Positions 44,402 to 55,728 are shown, numbered from the stretch's first letter. The stretch: 64,000 nucleotides of DNA from JAMXLO01 sp963726125 (GCA_963726125.1 CAVSBG010000013.1:186001-250000), one strand, 5' to 3'. Numbers and translations are program-made. Notes: generated by a model from the sequence alone, not told the origin.

Positions 44402-45937
44402 CTATGCCGCCGGCTCGACATAGCGCGGGAACACGCCTTGCGGGGGCGGCAATGTCGTGCGGTCAGCCAGTGGCGCTGCAAGATCGGCAAGTGTCCTTGC
44501 CGTCGGGGGTACCCCGAGCTGATCGAGCATCCGCGCCATGCTGTCGGGCATGAACGGCTGCAACACGGTGGCGATCACGCGTTGGATGTCCGCCAGCACT
44601 CGTAGCACCTCACCCATACGAACGGTGTCCGTCCGGCGGAGCGCCCATGGCGCCTGGCGGTCGATATAGCCGTTGGCGGCACGAACGACTTTCCAGACTT
44701 CCTCCAGCGCCTCGTGGAAGACCTGGCGATCGATCCGGTCGCGGACACCGCCCGGTAGCGCGTCCGCCATCGCCAGCAGTTCCGCGTCGTCGGCGGTGGC
44801 GCCCCCCCTGCCCGGCAGTCGCCCGTCGCAGTTCCGGGCGATCAATGACAGCGAGCGTTGCGCCAGGTTGCCTAGGTCGTTGGCCAGTTCAACGTTGATC
44901 CGGGTGATCAGCGCCTGATGCGACAGCGTGCCGTCGCCGCCGAACGGCTTTTCGCGCAGCAGGAAGTAGCGGACCTGGTCGAGGCCGAACGCCTCGACCA
45001 ATTGGCGCGGTTCAATGACGTTGCCGAGCGACTTGCTCATCTTCTCGCCGTCTACCGTCCACCAGCCGTTGGAGGTGATCCGCCTGGGCAGCGGCAGTCC
45101 CGCGGCCATCAGCAGCACGGGCCAGTAGACGGCGTGGAAGCGGATGATGTCCTTGCCGACGAAATGCGCGTCGGCCGGCCAGAATTGCCAGCGTTCCGCG
45201 GTTTCGTCGGGGAAGCCGCAGGCAGTGACGTAGTTGTTCAGCGCGTCGACCCAGACGTACATGACGTGGCCGGGTGCGTCGGGCACTGGGATGCCCCAGG
45301 TGAAGCTGGTGCGGCTGATCGACAGGTCGCGCAGGCCGCCGCGCACGAAGCTCATGACCTCGTTGCGGCGCGAGGACGGGAGGATGAAGTCGGGTTGCGA
45401 TTCATACAGATCCAGCAGCTTGTCCTGCCACTTGGAGAGGTCGAGGAAATACGAAGGCTCCCTCACCCACTCCACCGGCGCACCTGATGGCGCGGTCTTG
45501 GTGCCATCCGGACGCGTGGTCAGCTCTTCCTCGTCGTAGAATGCTTCATCGCGAACGGCGTACCAGCCTTCGTAGTGGCCGAGGTAGATGTGGCCGTTGG
45601 CTGCTATGCGGCGCCAAAGTTCGGCGCAGGAGATTTTGTGGCGCTCCTCCGTGGTGCGGATCCACTGGTCGTACGACACGCCCATCTTGTCCGTCATGTC
45701 ACGAAAGTCGGCGGAGATCCTGTCGACGAAGGTTTGTGGGTCCACGCCCGCGTCGGCGGCGGCTTTTTCGACCTTCTGGCCGTGCTCGTCGGTGCCGGTG
45801 AGGAAGAACACGTCGAACCCGTCGAGGCGCTTCCAGCGTGCCATCACGTCGGCCGCGATCGAGGTGTAGGCGTGGCCGATGTGCGGCGCGCCGTTGACAT
45901 AATAGATCGGGGTCGTGACGTAATATCTTCGGCTCAT
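44402..45937 (-). CDS. metG: methionyl-tRNA synthetase
   Basis: 511 residues from ATG 45937. Class I signatures: YYVTTPIYYVNGAPHIGHAY (HIGH-type) and GWWTVDGEKMSKSLGNVIEP (KMSKS). Length and the absence of a Zn knuckle insert and of the C-terminal tRNA-binding domain fit the short alphaproteobacterial form. The start codon overlaps the holB stop (ATGA). Confidence 0.97.
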   Translation of the reverse strand: MSRRYYVTTPIYYVNGAPHIGHAYTSIAADVMARWKRLDGFDVFFLTGTDEHGQKVEKAAADAGVDPQTFVDRISADFRDMTDKMGVSYDQWIRTTEERHKISCAELWRRIAANGHIYLGHYEGWYAVRDEAFYDEEELTTRPDGTKTAPSGAPVEWVREPSYFLDLSKWQDKLLDLYESQPDFILPSSRRNEVMSFVRGGLRDLSISRTSFTWGIPVPDAPGHVMYVWVDALNNYVTACGFPDETAERWQFWPADAHFVGKDIIRFHAVYWPVLLMAAGLPLPRRITSNGWWTVDGEKMSKSLGNVIEPRQLVEAFGLDQVRYFLLREKPFGGDGTLSHQALITRINVELANDLGNLAQRSLSLIARNCDGRLPGRGGATADDAELLAMADALPGGVRDRIDRQVFHEALEEVWKVVRAANGYIDRQAPWALRRTDTVRMGEVLRVLADIQRVIATVLQPFMPDSMARMLDQLGVPPTARTLADLAAPLADRTTLPPPQGVFPRYVEPAA

Positions 45938-46949
45938 GACATTTTTCCGCTGAGCATCCCGAGGCCAGCGACGATCGCCTGGCGCTTGTCCAGGGCAAAG
46001 CGTTCGGTCTCGTCCTGCAGCCGGGTCAGCGCGTGCCACACGTCGCCCCAGGCATCAAGGGGACGCAGCGCAATCAGGCGCGACTGCTCCTCATCGGCGC
46101 GGCCGCGCACGACGTCGCGCACCGCGGCGGCGATGCCGGTGCGCAGCAGGTCCATGAAGTTGGTGAACGCATTCTCGCCGCGCGCCAGCTTGTCGGCGAT
46201 GGTGTAGGCGGCGGCTGGCTTCAGGTCTGGTAGCGTGGCGAGCACCTCGTCGACCAGGGCGGCGACCGCCAGCCCTTCTTCTTGCGCCAGCATGAGCGCG
46301 CGGCCGGGGGAGCCTTCTGCCACGGTGACCAGGCGGCCTCGGTTGTCTGGCGGATGAGGTCCGGCAGGTAGGTGGCCAGCAGGGTGTCCATGGTTTCGGG
46401 GTTCAGGGGGTCGAGGCGGAGGCGGCGGCAGCGGCTGCGGATGGTTGCCAGCAGGCGGCCTGGGGCGGCGCATACCAGAAGAAGCACTGCGCGCGAGGGG
46501 GGTTCCTCCAGGATTTTCAGGAGTGCGTTGGCCGACGACTGGTTGAGTTCCTCCGCTCCGTCGACGATGGCGACGCGCCAGCCGCCCTCGGCCGGGGTGA
46601 GGCTCATGAAGCTGCCGATGCCGCGGACGTCGTCCACCGCGATCTGGGTGCGCATGCGCTTGCGCTTTTCGTCGTAGGCGAGCTCGACTGTGTGGAGGTC
46701 GGCGTGCGCGCCGGCGGCGACGCGGCGGAAGGTCGGGTCGGTTGGCGATAATGCCAGGGTATTGTCGGTGGGCGTGCCGGCGAGCAGGCGGCGGGCGAAG
46801 CGGTAGGCCAGGGTGGCCTTGCCGATGCCGTCGGGGCCGGTGATCAGCCAGGCGTGGTGCATGCGCCCGGAGCGCATGGCGTCGAGCAACGTCGCCTCGG
46901 CGGTTTCGTGGCCGAGGAGGAGCGGGTTTGCGCGAGGGTCGGGCGGCAT
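45934..46949 (-). pseudogene. holB: DNA polymerase III subunit delta' with a -1 frame break
   Basis: ATG 46949 begins MPPDPRANPLLLGHETAEAT. The AAA+ Walker A lies in HAWLITGPDGIGKATLAYRF and sensor 1 in ALLKILEEPPSRAVLLLVCA. Near 46334-46336 one G is missing (coding strand GCCGCC for GCCCGCC); beyond it RLVTVAEGSPGRALMLAQEE and AVRDVVRGRADEEQSRLIAL continue in the next frame to 45934. The protein is part of the essential clamp loader, so a sequence error is more likely than a true loss. The usual upstream tmk is absent. Confidence 0.85.
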
Positions 46950-47017
46950 GGGGCGGTTATAGCAGGAGGGGGTGCAGGTCAGCCACGCATGACGGGGGCA
47001 CCCAGGCCGCGCCAACA

Positions 47018-47278
47018 GGGCGGTGCCCGCCGGCGGAGGGCATTCGTGTGAATGCCGCCGGCCCTGGGCCGATCTTCACGCCGTGCCATGCGCGCCGCAT
47101 CGCGGCCGCCGGCGAGACGGTCGAGCAGTACAACGCCAAGGCCGCACGAGGCACGATGCTGAAGTACTTGGCCAGGGCCGCAAAGGTCTCTGCCGCGATC
47201 CTGTTCTTGGCCTCCGACTATGCGTCTTACGTCACCGGCGCGCTGCGGTTCGTGGACGACGGCATGACGGCGCTATGA
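47018..47278 (+). pseudogene. C-terminal fragment of a short-chain dehydrogenase
   Basis: EGIRVNAAGPGPIFTPCHAR, GETVEQYNAKAARGTMLKYL and AAILFLASDYASYVTGALRF then VDDGMTAL match the last third of SDR (FabG-like) enzymes. The Rossmann and catalytic Tyr-Lys parts are missing. It begins right beside the holB 5' end. A second, more decayed tail of the same subtype is at 52832-52985. Confidence 0.7.
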
Positions 47279-47684
47279 GGCAAATGCCAGGTGTCAGGTG
47301 TCGGCCCCTCTCGCCATGGCGGACGGAAGGCCCGCCATCCACGACTTGTTTTGCGAGCCTGCGGCGCATTACGTTATCAGCCTGCGGCGAGACTGACCGC
47401 AGATGCATCGAATGCCCCTGCTCGTTACCAGCGCTTGCCCGCCGTAGGGGGGTCGCAAATTCATAACGGTCGCCGCTCGATAGATCGATTGGGAGGCATG
47501 AAGCCGGAGCCGGTCCCTTGCGTGTGCTGAGACCCAACCGGAAGGTTGCCGATACGAGTTCGACGAGTTCCGGCCAGTCGCGAAAGTCCCAGCCATTGCT
47601 GCGGTTGCAGGCGTCAACGAATTGGAAAGGTTGTGCCGGCAGTAAACAAGGAAAGTGGAACCGCAAAACACGCTAAACACGCAA
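47279..47684. other. intergenic, no confident gene
   Basis: About 400 bases between the SDR fragment and the second GxxExxY gene. ORFs on both strands exist but none has recognisable motifs. Confidence 0.35.
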
Positions 47685-48090
47685 ATGGATACCGGCGAGG
47701 ACAGGGTTAACCTCCTGTCCAAACGAATCATTGGCTGCGCCCTGACGGTGCTCTGCGTGCTGGGAACTGGATTTCTTGAGGAAGTCTATGAAAGCGCATT
47801 GGTGCACGAGTTCCGCAAGTCTGGGCTCGGCGTCTCGCAACAACATCCCATGCTCGTTCGATACGATGGGATCGTGGTCGGGGAATATACCGTTGACCTA
47901 CTCGTCGAACACATCGCCCTCGTCGAATTGAAGGTAGCCAAGGCGATCGACGAATTCAGCGCGCGCAGTGCCTGAATTATTTGAAAGCCACAGGCTTGCA
48001 TATCTGCCTGCTACTCAACTTCGGCAAGCCTCGCCTTGAGATTAAAACACGGATAGAGCACGCCGCGCGGAACCAAAGCAGACGCGCGCC
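47685..48090 (+). pseudogene. second GxxExxY-family gene, frame-broken
   Basis: VNLLSKRIIGCALTVLCVLG, GTGFLEEVYESALVHEFRKS (GxxExxY) and VDLLVEHIALVELKVAKAID are in one frame; after a break at about 47955-47970 the next frame continues CLNYLKATGLHICLLLNFGK and PRLEIK. The 3' end runs on without a stop at the expected place. Unlike the copy at 32132 it has no visible 43-bp inverted repeats, though ACACGCTAAACACGC repeats lie just upstream. Confidence 0.7.
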
Positions 48091-48269
48091 GCCAATACCG
48101 ACGGCGCGCCGATGCCGAGTACGATGCCGGTCGCGGCGATACCAGCGATCAGGGAGAGGGTCATGGGCGCGTTGGCGTCCGCATTGTCCACCGTGCAATG
48201 CTCCGCCGGCAAACGGCCGCTCGGGCGCTGTATTTTTCGGTACGCCTCGACAGTCACGTATGTGACGCC

Positions 48270-48674
48270 TCACGCTTTCTCGATTCGGACTCCAACGTCC
48301 CCATTGGGCGCAGCCGGCCCGATAAGGCAACACAGCGTATCCTTCAGCTTTGCCACCATGTCGTCGGTCAGGACGAAAGACAGCGCACCGCCCGTGCCAA
48401 AGGTGAATGAGAGGACGAAATTGCCTTCCTCGCCCTGTCGGATGAGGTTCCACCAGGTGGCCACAAACCTCGCGCTGCCATCAGGTCGAAGGATCCGTTC
48501 CCTGTCGCTCAGCGCGCGGGCCGCTCGATCGATCAGGCGCGGAACCTCCTCGCCCGGAACGCCGAGTGTCAGAAAGTCGCCAGATGGCTCCCGCAACGTG
48601 AGAGCCATGTGATGGCCGTCTTCCGTCACCGCGGAATTGGCAACCCCTTCGATCATCGTCACGGGAATCTTCAT
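48270..48674 (-). CDS. hypothetical protein (134 aa)
   Basis: It starts MKIPVTMIEGVANSAVTEDG and contains FVATWWNLIRQGEEGNFVLS and GTGGALSFVLTDDMVAKLKD, with good protein character and no membrane helix. No family is recognised. It lies 12 bp downstream of an AEC-type carrier on the same strand reading direction's far side and could be independent. Confidence 0.55.
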   Translation of the reverse strand: MKIPVTMIEGVANSAVTEDGHHMALTLREPSGDFLTLGVPGEEVPRLIDRAARALSDRERILRPDGSARFVATWWNLIRQGEEGNFVLSFTFGTGGALSFVLTDDMVAKLKDTLCCLIGPAAPNGDVGVRIEKA

Positions 48675-48686
48675 CGGTGGTGTCCC

Positions 48687-49565
48687 TCAGAACATCAGGA
48701 TCCGGAGCAGAACCGGCACGGTGAAGGTGGATACGAGGGTAGATACTATCACCAGGCTTGCCACTTCCTCCGGCTGGTTGTTCCACTTCTGGGCAAAGAG
48801 ATAGTTGTAGACAGCAACCGGCATGGCACATTGCATGATCAGCACGGATCGCGCGGTCGCATCGAGTTCAAACATCGACGCGATGACCAGGCCGATACAG
48901 GCGCCAGCGCCAATTCGCAAAGCGGACAGCGCCATCGCCTGGGAAACCTGCATCACCCGGAGCCGGGCAAGCGAGGCGCCAAGCATCAACAGCATGAGCG
49001 GGATCGTCATGCCGCCGATCAGCGAAATGGTGTTGGTAATCCAATGCGGCAACGCCACGTGCCAGACGGAGACGCCGACACCGAGCAGGACAGCGTATAT
49101 CAGCGGCAACCGCACTATGCCGCGCCAATTTGCCGAGCCAGCGGCGATCGCCTGGCCCACGGTAAACTGGCCGATCATGCAGATGGCATAGAAGACGATC
49201 GCGTAGCTCAGCCCTGCTTGCCCGAAGGCATAGGCGGCCAGCGGCAACCCCAGGTTTCCGTTGTTCGGGAAGCTCAGCGAGGGGAGAAAGGTCCGCAGTC
49301 GAAGCCCGGCCAGCGGCAGAACGATCGCGGCCACCAAGGCGAAACAGGCGATCGCCGTCGTCGAAGCGAGCGCGATCGTCGCGAACTGTGCCGGCGCGAT
49401 GGTGGTCTTGGCGAACGTGCCGAAGATCAGGCATGGCGTTCCGATATCCACAACCAGCGGCGTGAACATCGCGTTCTCGAATGGCCGGCCCGAACGGACC
49501 CAGGCGAAGCCAAGTCCAGCAGTCGCCAAAACCGGAATAACGGCAGCCAGGATCGGTCCAAGCAT
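48687..49565 (-). CDS. AEC (auxin efflux carrier)-family transporter (292 aa)
   Basis: Ten hydrophobic helices. LVVDIGTPCLIFGTFAKTTI and SLSFPNNGNLGLPLAAYAFG hold the family's conserved broken-helix Pro/Asn motifs; VLIMQCAMPVAVYNYLFAQK is the second-half counterpart. AEC carriers move organic anions such as malate or malonate. ATG 49565 trims a basic extension. The 134-aa gene follows 12 bp downstream and may be co-transcribed. Confidence 0.88.
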   Translation of the reverse strand: MLGPILAAVIPVLATAGLGFAWVRSGRPFENAMFTPLVVDIGTPCLIFGTFAKTTIAPAQFATIALASTTAIACFALVAAIVLPLAGLRLRTFLPSLSFPNNGNLGLPLAAYAFGQAGLSYAIVFYAICMIGQFTVGQAIAAGSANWRGIVRLPLIYAVLLGVGVSVWHVALPHWITNTISLIGGMTIPLMLLMLGASLARLRVMQVSQAMALSALRIGAGACIGLVIASMFELDATARSVLIMQCAMPVAVYNYLFAQKWNNQPEEVASLVIVSTLVSTFTVPVLLRILMF

Positions 49566-49804
49566 GAGCGCTGCTCCCGATAGTCGTCTTACGGATGCGA
49601 AACGAAAAGCCGCCTTGCGGGAGCCAGGCATCAGTCCGGCGATGGGTGCGTCGGGAACTCATGATGTCGATCTGACCACACTTGGCACGTACGACTTTCG
49701 GAGTATGTGACGCAGATCACGATGCCGCCTGATTCCATCGAACATAACGTCGATGGATCGCAATCCGCCGGCAGCTCTTACCCGGGTGACAGGCCTGACG
49801 ACTG

Positions 49805-50197
49805 TCATCGAGGCTTCATGCTCCCATCGCGCGCGATGCACCCTCGCTGTTGGCACGGCACCACAAACGGGCCGGTGCCTGCGGGCACCGCGGCATCCGG
49901 CATCGGCGCCCACGAACTCATCGGGGCATTGTCGGCGAGCAAAGCGGCGACTCGCTCCCAGTGGTCGTGCCAGTCGAGTTCGATGTCCCACGCGGTGCGC
50001 TCCGCCATGGCGCGCGCGAAGTCTCGCGCCCGTGCCGGGCTGCAACGCGAAAGCAGGAAGGCGACCCAGGTCGCGTCGGGATCAGTCTCAATCGCGGGGC
50101 CTACGACCACCACAGTTTGTGGCGCTCCATGGCGATCCGCACGCGCGGCTGAAAAGGGGGGAATTCGACCTTCAACGGAATCCGGATTCACTCGCAT
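49805..50197 (-). CDS. hypothetical protein (130 aa)
   Basis: It contains DATWVAFLLSRCSPARARDF and AMAERTAWDIELDWHDHWER, with plausible soluble-protein composition and codon use. No family is recognised. The flanking stretches 49566-49804 and 50198-50602 show no other gene; the latter presumably holds the promoter of the CadC-like gene. Confidence 0.45.
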   Translation of the reverse strand: MRVNPDSVEGRIPPFSAARADRHGAPQTVVVVGPAIETDPDATWVAFLLSRCSPARARDFARAMAERTAWDIELDWHDHWERVAALLADNAPMSSWAPMPDAAVPAGTGPFVVPCQQRGCIARDGSMKPR

Positions 50198-50602
50198 CGA
50201 CTACCTCCATGAACCGAGGTGTAAGTCTTTCGTGGCTTGCCCGGACCGATCCCGGCTGGCGCCGGATTGGCGGCGTCGGTAACCGGACGCCGGGCAGCAG
50301 CGCCATCAATTTCGTGCAAATCGCACCAAATTCCTGCAAAATGGTTTGAAATCAATCGACTGTCGTGGGTCTGACGGCAGAAACCCCCGCCGAAATCGTG
50401 CTGCCATCAAAACCGTGGCGGCTGGCGCGATCGCCGAACGATGAGGTTTGTGTGAACGGCGACATAGCGACTGACTGTTGCAAACTGTAGGTTGCGTCGC
50501 GGGACGTTCTCTATCGCGAACCGCCGTAGGCCGCGCGCGGCAGTCATCGAGTTGTCCGACGCGCGCCATCGCGGCCCTGTTCACGTCAAGGCGGACCCCG
50601 CG

Positions 50603-52807
50603 ATGGACGATATTTCACGGCCGAGGATGTATCGGTTCGACAGTTTTCTGTTGGATCGCCACAAACGTTCCGTGTCCCGGGTCGACGACGCCGGAAATGA
50701 AACACCCATCCCCATCGGGTCGCGTGCTTTCGACCTACTCTGCCTGTTGGTGGAACAGGCCGGCGCCCTGCTGTCCAAATCGGAAATCATGCAAGCCGTG
50801 TGGGGGAAAGTCCTGGTTGAGGACGCGAACCTGACCATGCAGATCTCCACGCTGCGGCGGATCCTGGATGCCGAACGGTCGGACGGAAGTTGCATTCAGA
50901 CGATACCGGGCCGCGGCTATCGCTTCCTGCCGCGGGTCGTACCGTCGCCGCTACCGTACTCCGACGCTCCCGTCGTGCCCGTGCCGCAAACGATGCGTCT
51001 GGCTGCACCGTCCATCCCACCGGTCGCAAGCCCACGGCCACGCATGCGCTATTGGGCCGGCCTCGTCCTGGTCGCCGCCTTGGGCATTGCGGCCGGCGGC
51101 TACGCTTGGTTTCGCATCACGACAACGCCGTTCGCTGATCGCCCCCAGCTATCGGTCGTCGTGCTGCCATTCGAAAATATCGGCGGCGATCCTAACGACG
51201 ATCCGGTGGCAGAGGCGGTCACCGACGACCTCACGACGCATTTGTCACACATCTCTGGAATGTTCGTCATCGCCCGCACGGCCGCCAGGATCTACCAAGG
51301 AACATCCATCAGCCCGCGCGAGATCGGCGATGCGCTGGGCGTGCGGTACGTGCTGGAAGGCAGTGTCCAGGCGGCCGGCAGCGTAACGCGGATCAATGTC
51401 GAGTTGATCGAAACCGACACCGAGGCACATCTCTGGTCCGACCAGTTCGATCTGCCCCCGCCCGGCGTCGGCATCGGGCGGGATGGCCTCGTCCGTCAGA
51501 TCGGACAGGCCACCAACATCGCGCTGACCGACGTCGCGAGCGCCCGCGCCCAGCGAGAGCACCCCAACGACCCGGATGCCTTCGATCTGATCCTGCAGGC
51601 CCGCTCGCTGTGGTTTCACACGCCGGACACGCGTAGCGTCGAGCAACGGCGAAAGCTATTCGAACGGGCCGTGACCCTCGATCCCCGTTCCATTGATGCG
51701 CTGCTGGGACTGGCGTTCTCCCTGATGGAGACGGGACATAAGGGGCCGGAACTGGATCGCGCCGAGCAGTTGATCGACCGCGCCCGACAAATAAAACCGA
51801 ACGACCAAGGCGTATTGACGGCCAATGCGCATCTGCTTCTCGCCAGAGGCCATTGCGATGAGGCCCTGGTCGCTTTCCAATACCTCAGGGAGCAATTTCC
51901 TCACGCTCCGCCCTGGACATTCGCACCCGCCGGCTACGCCCTGATCTTGCTTGGCCGGGCGGACGAGGCGGTTTCGGCACTTCAGCAGAACATTCGCGCC
52001 GATCCGCACGCCCCCTATATGGTGGACCGGTATGCGCTGCTTGGGTTCGCGACCCTGCTGCTGGGTCGTGATGAAGAAGCGATTGCCTGGGACCAGCGTG
52101 CGTTGGCGGCGAACCCCGACAACCGTCCGGTCTGGCATGCCGAACACCTGCTGCACGAAGCCGCCGCCAATGCACGACTGGGGCACCTCGAGGAAGCACA
52201 TCGTTTGGTGAGCCAGGCAAACCAGGTTTGGCCCTGGTACACGGTGCGCAGCCACGCCCCGGGAAACATCACGAGTCCGGTCTACACGGGCCAAATGGAA
52301 CGCTATCGCGAGGCGCTTCGTCTCGCCGGGCTACGCGACCACGCCGACGAAGGCGCCAACTTCGGTACGAAATCGGACGACCGATTGCACCAGGACGACG
52401 ATCTCGCCGGACCCACTCCAACCACCGCACCGGGTGCCGCGACGATCCGCACGGAGGACCTCACGCGCCTGTTGGCGGGTCGCACGCCGACTATCGTCGA
52501 CACGATGGAAGCGTTTTCGGGGCGGTCATTGGCGGGCGCGGTTGGCCTCGCGGAATCCGGTTGGGGCACCAGCGTCGCAGATCCGATGCAAGATCGTCTT
52601 CGCCGAGAAATGGCGGAACTGACCGGCGGCGATCGCACCCGCGTCATCGTGGTGGTCGGCTGGAGTTCGGAACGATTCGGCGGTCGCAATCTGGCGCTGC
52701 GGCTCGTGGCCCTTGGTTATACCCATGTCTCCTGGTACCGCGGCGGCCGAGAGGCATGGGAGGTTGCCGGCCTCCCCGAAGCGCCGATGGTCCCAACAGT
52801 CTGGTAG
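50603..52807 (+). CDS. CadC-type membrane regulator: OmpR-like winged helix, TM, TPR and rhodanese-like C-terminus (734 aa)
   Basis: Residues ~9-108 form a winged helix (AFDLLCLLVEQAGALLSKSE; IMQAVWGKVLVEDANLTMQI; TIPGRGYRFLP). One TM helix is at 150-170. Then LSVVVLPFENIGGDPNDDPV, typical of cyclase/CadC TPR proteins, and several TPRs. The last ~120 residues match a rhodanese fold (GGRNLALRLVALGYTHVSWY, RGGREAWEVAGLPEAP), but the catalytic-Cys position reads VVVGWSSERF, so sulfur transfer is unlikely. It probably senses a periplasmic signal and regulates transcription from the membrane. ATG 50603 is chosen; the frame is open upstream. Confidence 0.82.
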   Translation: MDDISRPRMYRFDSFLLDRHKRSVSRVDDAGNETPIPIGSRAFDLLCLLVEQAGALLSKSEIMQAVWGKVLVEDANLTMQISTLRRILDAERSDGSCIQTIPGRGYRFLPRVVPSPLPYSDAPVVPVPQTMRLAAPSIPPVASPRPRMRYWAGLVLVAALGIAAGGYAWFRITTTPFADRPQLSVVVLPFENIGGDPNDDPVAEAVTDDLTTHLSHISGMFVIARTAARIYQGTSISPREIGDALGVRYVLEGSVQAAGSVTRINVELIETDTEAHLWSDQFDLPPPGVGIGRDGLVRQIGQATNIALTDVASARAQREHPNDPDAFDLILQARSLWFHTPDTRSVEQRRKLFERAVTLDPRSIDALLGLAFSLMETGHKGPELDRAEQLIDRARQIKPNDQGVLTANAHLLLARGHCDEALVAFQYLREQFPHAPPWTFAPAGYALILLGRADEAVSALQQNIRADPHAPYMVDRYALLGFATLLLGRDEEAIAWDQRALAANPDNRPVWHAEHLLHEAAANARLGHLEEAHRLVSQANQVWPWYTVRSHAPGNITSPVYTGQMERYREALRLAGLRDHADEGANFGTKSDDRLHQDDDLAGPTPTTAPGAATIRTEDLTRLLAGRTPTIVDTMEAFSGRSLAGAVGLAESGWGTSVADPMQDRLRREMAELTGGDRTRVIVVVGWSSERFGGRNLALRLVALGYTHVSWYRGGREAWEVAGLPEAPMVPTVW

Positions 52808-52831
52808 TTGGGGCGCGTGACAACGCCCCGA

Positions 52832-52985
52832 ATGTTGATCCGTTCGTCCGGCGAGAGCGTCGAGCAGTACGACGCGCGCGCCGCACAAGGCAACATGCCG
52901 AGATCCTGTTCTCGGCCTCCGACGATGCGTCCTACGTCACCGGCGCCCCGCTGGTCTGCTCGATCATGGGGATGTTCCTGCACTC
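52832..52985 (+). pseudogene. decayed SDR C-terminal tail
   Basis: SGESVEQYDARAAQGNMPR in one frame, then AEILFSASDDASYVTGAPLV in another. Same subtype as the fragment at 47018-47278 (E-S/T-VEQY-x-A-x-AA-x-G). At least one frame break and no catalytic part. Confidence 0.6.
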
Positions 52986-53026
52986 AGATCGCCATTGGCC
53001 TTCAGTCATAGCGAAATTCTCCGTAT

Positions 53027-54028
<1,002 letters not shown>

Positions 54029-54080
54029 TCTCCTGTGCAGTCCTGGATAATTCGGTGCCCGTCGATCCGGTGGAGGCTTC

Positions 54081-54485
54081 TCACGGCGTGCCGACAAGGT
54101 ATTGATCGTCAGAGACGTGCTCCATCCAGTCCACGACCTTGCCGTCGAGCGCTTCCTGGATGGCGATATGGGTCATGCCCGTGGTGGCCCTGGCGCCATG
54201 CCAATGTTTCTCGCCAGGCGCGAACCAGACGACGTCACCCGGACGGATTTCCTCCACCGGTCCGCCTTCGCGCTGCACCCAGCCGCAGCCGGCGGTGACA
54301 ATCAGCGTCTGTCCCAGTGGATGGGTGTGCCACGCGGTGCGAGCGCCAGGCTCGAAGGTGACGCTGGCGCCGCGCACGCGCGCCGTATCTGGGGGCTGGA
54401 ACAGCGGGTCGATGCGAACCGAGCCGGTAAAATAGTCCGCAGGTCCCTTGCCGGACGGCTGCGAGCCGCTTCGCTTGATCTCCAT
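54081..54485 (-). CDS. cupin-domain protein (134 aa)
   Basis: Single small cupin: WHTHPLGQTLIVTAGCGWVQ supplies the first metal motif (HxH...) and GDVVWFAPGEKHWHGA the second. Related small cupins include mandelonitrile lyase-like and carboxymuconolactone-linked proteins. It is upstream of the AKR gene in the same direction (52-bp gap), probably one operon controlled by the divergent LysR. Confidence 0.88.
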   Translation of the reverse strand: MEIKRSGSQPSGKGPADYFTGSVRIDPLFQPPDTARVRGASVTFEPGARTAWHTHPLGQTLIVTAGCGWVQREGGPVEEIRPGDVVWFAPGEKHWHGARATTGMTHIAIQEALDGKVVDWMEHVSDDQYLVGTP

Positions 54486-54621
54486 GGCTGTAAGCTCCGC
54501 TTTGTTTGGGGCCGGCGCTTGGTGAAGGCGGACGCGGCGAGTTCTGGGATCAGAGATTAGCCCTCGGGCGCTATCCGATTAGATGCTAGAATGCGCATAC
54601 GCTCATGATCAGGGTTCATGA

Positions 54622-55515
54622 ATGCCGCGCGAGAACTTCAACGAGCTTGTTGCCTTCGTGGCGGTCGCGAAGGAGCGTAGCTTCACAAAGGCGGCAGCCC
54701 AGCTTGGTGTTTCGCAGTCGGCCCTCAGTCACACTGTCCGTGGATTTGAGGAACGGGTTGGGCTGCGGCTGTTGACCCGCACTACCCGCAGCGTCGCGCC
54801 CACCGAGGCGGGCGAGCGCCTGCTGCGCGCAGCGGGACCGCGCCTTGATGAGATCGAGGCGGAGTTGGCGGCACTGAGCGAACTGCGCGACAAGCCCTCC
54901 GGCACCATCCGGATCACAGCGCACGACCACGCGGTGCGCGCAGTGCTGTGGCCAGCCCTTGAGGCGCTTTTGCCGGACTATCCGGACATCAAGCTGGAGA
55001 TAGTCATCGACTACGGCCTGACGGACATCGTTGCCGAACGCTTCGACGCCGGCATTCGCTCCGGCGAGATGGTTGCGAAGGACATGATCGCTGTGCGGAT
55101 CGGGCCGGACATGCGCTCAGCAGTGGTCGGCGCGCCGTCGTATTTCGGCACTCGGACACGACCGAAGGCGCCGCAGGATCTGACAACGCACACCTGTATC
55201 AACCTGCGCCTGCCAACGCATGGCGGGCTGTATGCCTGGGAGTTCCAGAAGGGAGGGCGCGAAATAAGGGTGAAGGTGGAGGGACAACTCGTGTTCAACG
55301 GAACTGGCCCCATGCTCGACGCGGCATTGTCCGGTTTCGGCCTGGCATATGTGCCTGAAGACACGGTGCAGGCGCACATCGCCGCCGGGCGCCTCATCCG
55401 GGTGCTCGCCGATTGGTGTCCGCCCTATCCCGGGTATCACCTCTATTACCCGAGCCGCCGCCAACCCACGCCAGCATTCGCACTGTTGGTCGCTGCACTG
55501 CGCTACCGGCGTTGA
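54622..55515 (+). CDS. LysR-family transcriptional regulator (297 aa)
   Basis: N-terminal HTH: NELVAFVAVAKERSFTKAAA, QLGVSQSALSHTVRGFEERV and GLRLLTRTTRSVAPTEAGER; the C-terminal substrate-binding domain has DKPSGTIRITAHDHAVRAVL. It is divergent from cupin-AKR with a 136-bp intergenic region, the usual LysR layout for activating the opposite operon. Confidence 0.94.
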   Translation: MPRENFNELVAFVAVAKERSFTKAAAQLGVSQSALSHTVRGFEERVGLRLLTRTTRSVAPTEAGERLLRAAGPRLDEIEAELAALSELRDKPSGTIRITAHDHAVRAVLWPALEALLPDYPDIKLEIVIDYGLTDIVAERFDAGIRSGEMVAKDMIAVRIGPDMRSAVVGAPSYFGTRTRPKAPQDLTTHTCINLRLPTHGGLYAWEFQKGGREIRVKVEGQLVFNGTGPMLDAALSGFGLAYVPEDTVQAHIAAGRLIRVLADWCPPYPGYHLYYPSRRQPTPAFALLVAALRYRR

Positions 55516-55728
55516 GGCGGGCAAAATCTCAGTGCTGCACTGGGTGTGGTGTGGCCTGGGAGCGTTAGCGGAGTCGAGCTTTATCACCGGATCTAGTGCC
55601 TGTGGGCGCCGGAGCAACATGGTCGGCGTTGATCACCACTTCGGGACATTGAACCGATGCGACTGAGCGACCGTTATGGTCAGGCGTGCATATTACCAGC
55701 GGGCCGGATCAACGTGGGTGATGATTGA

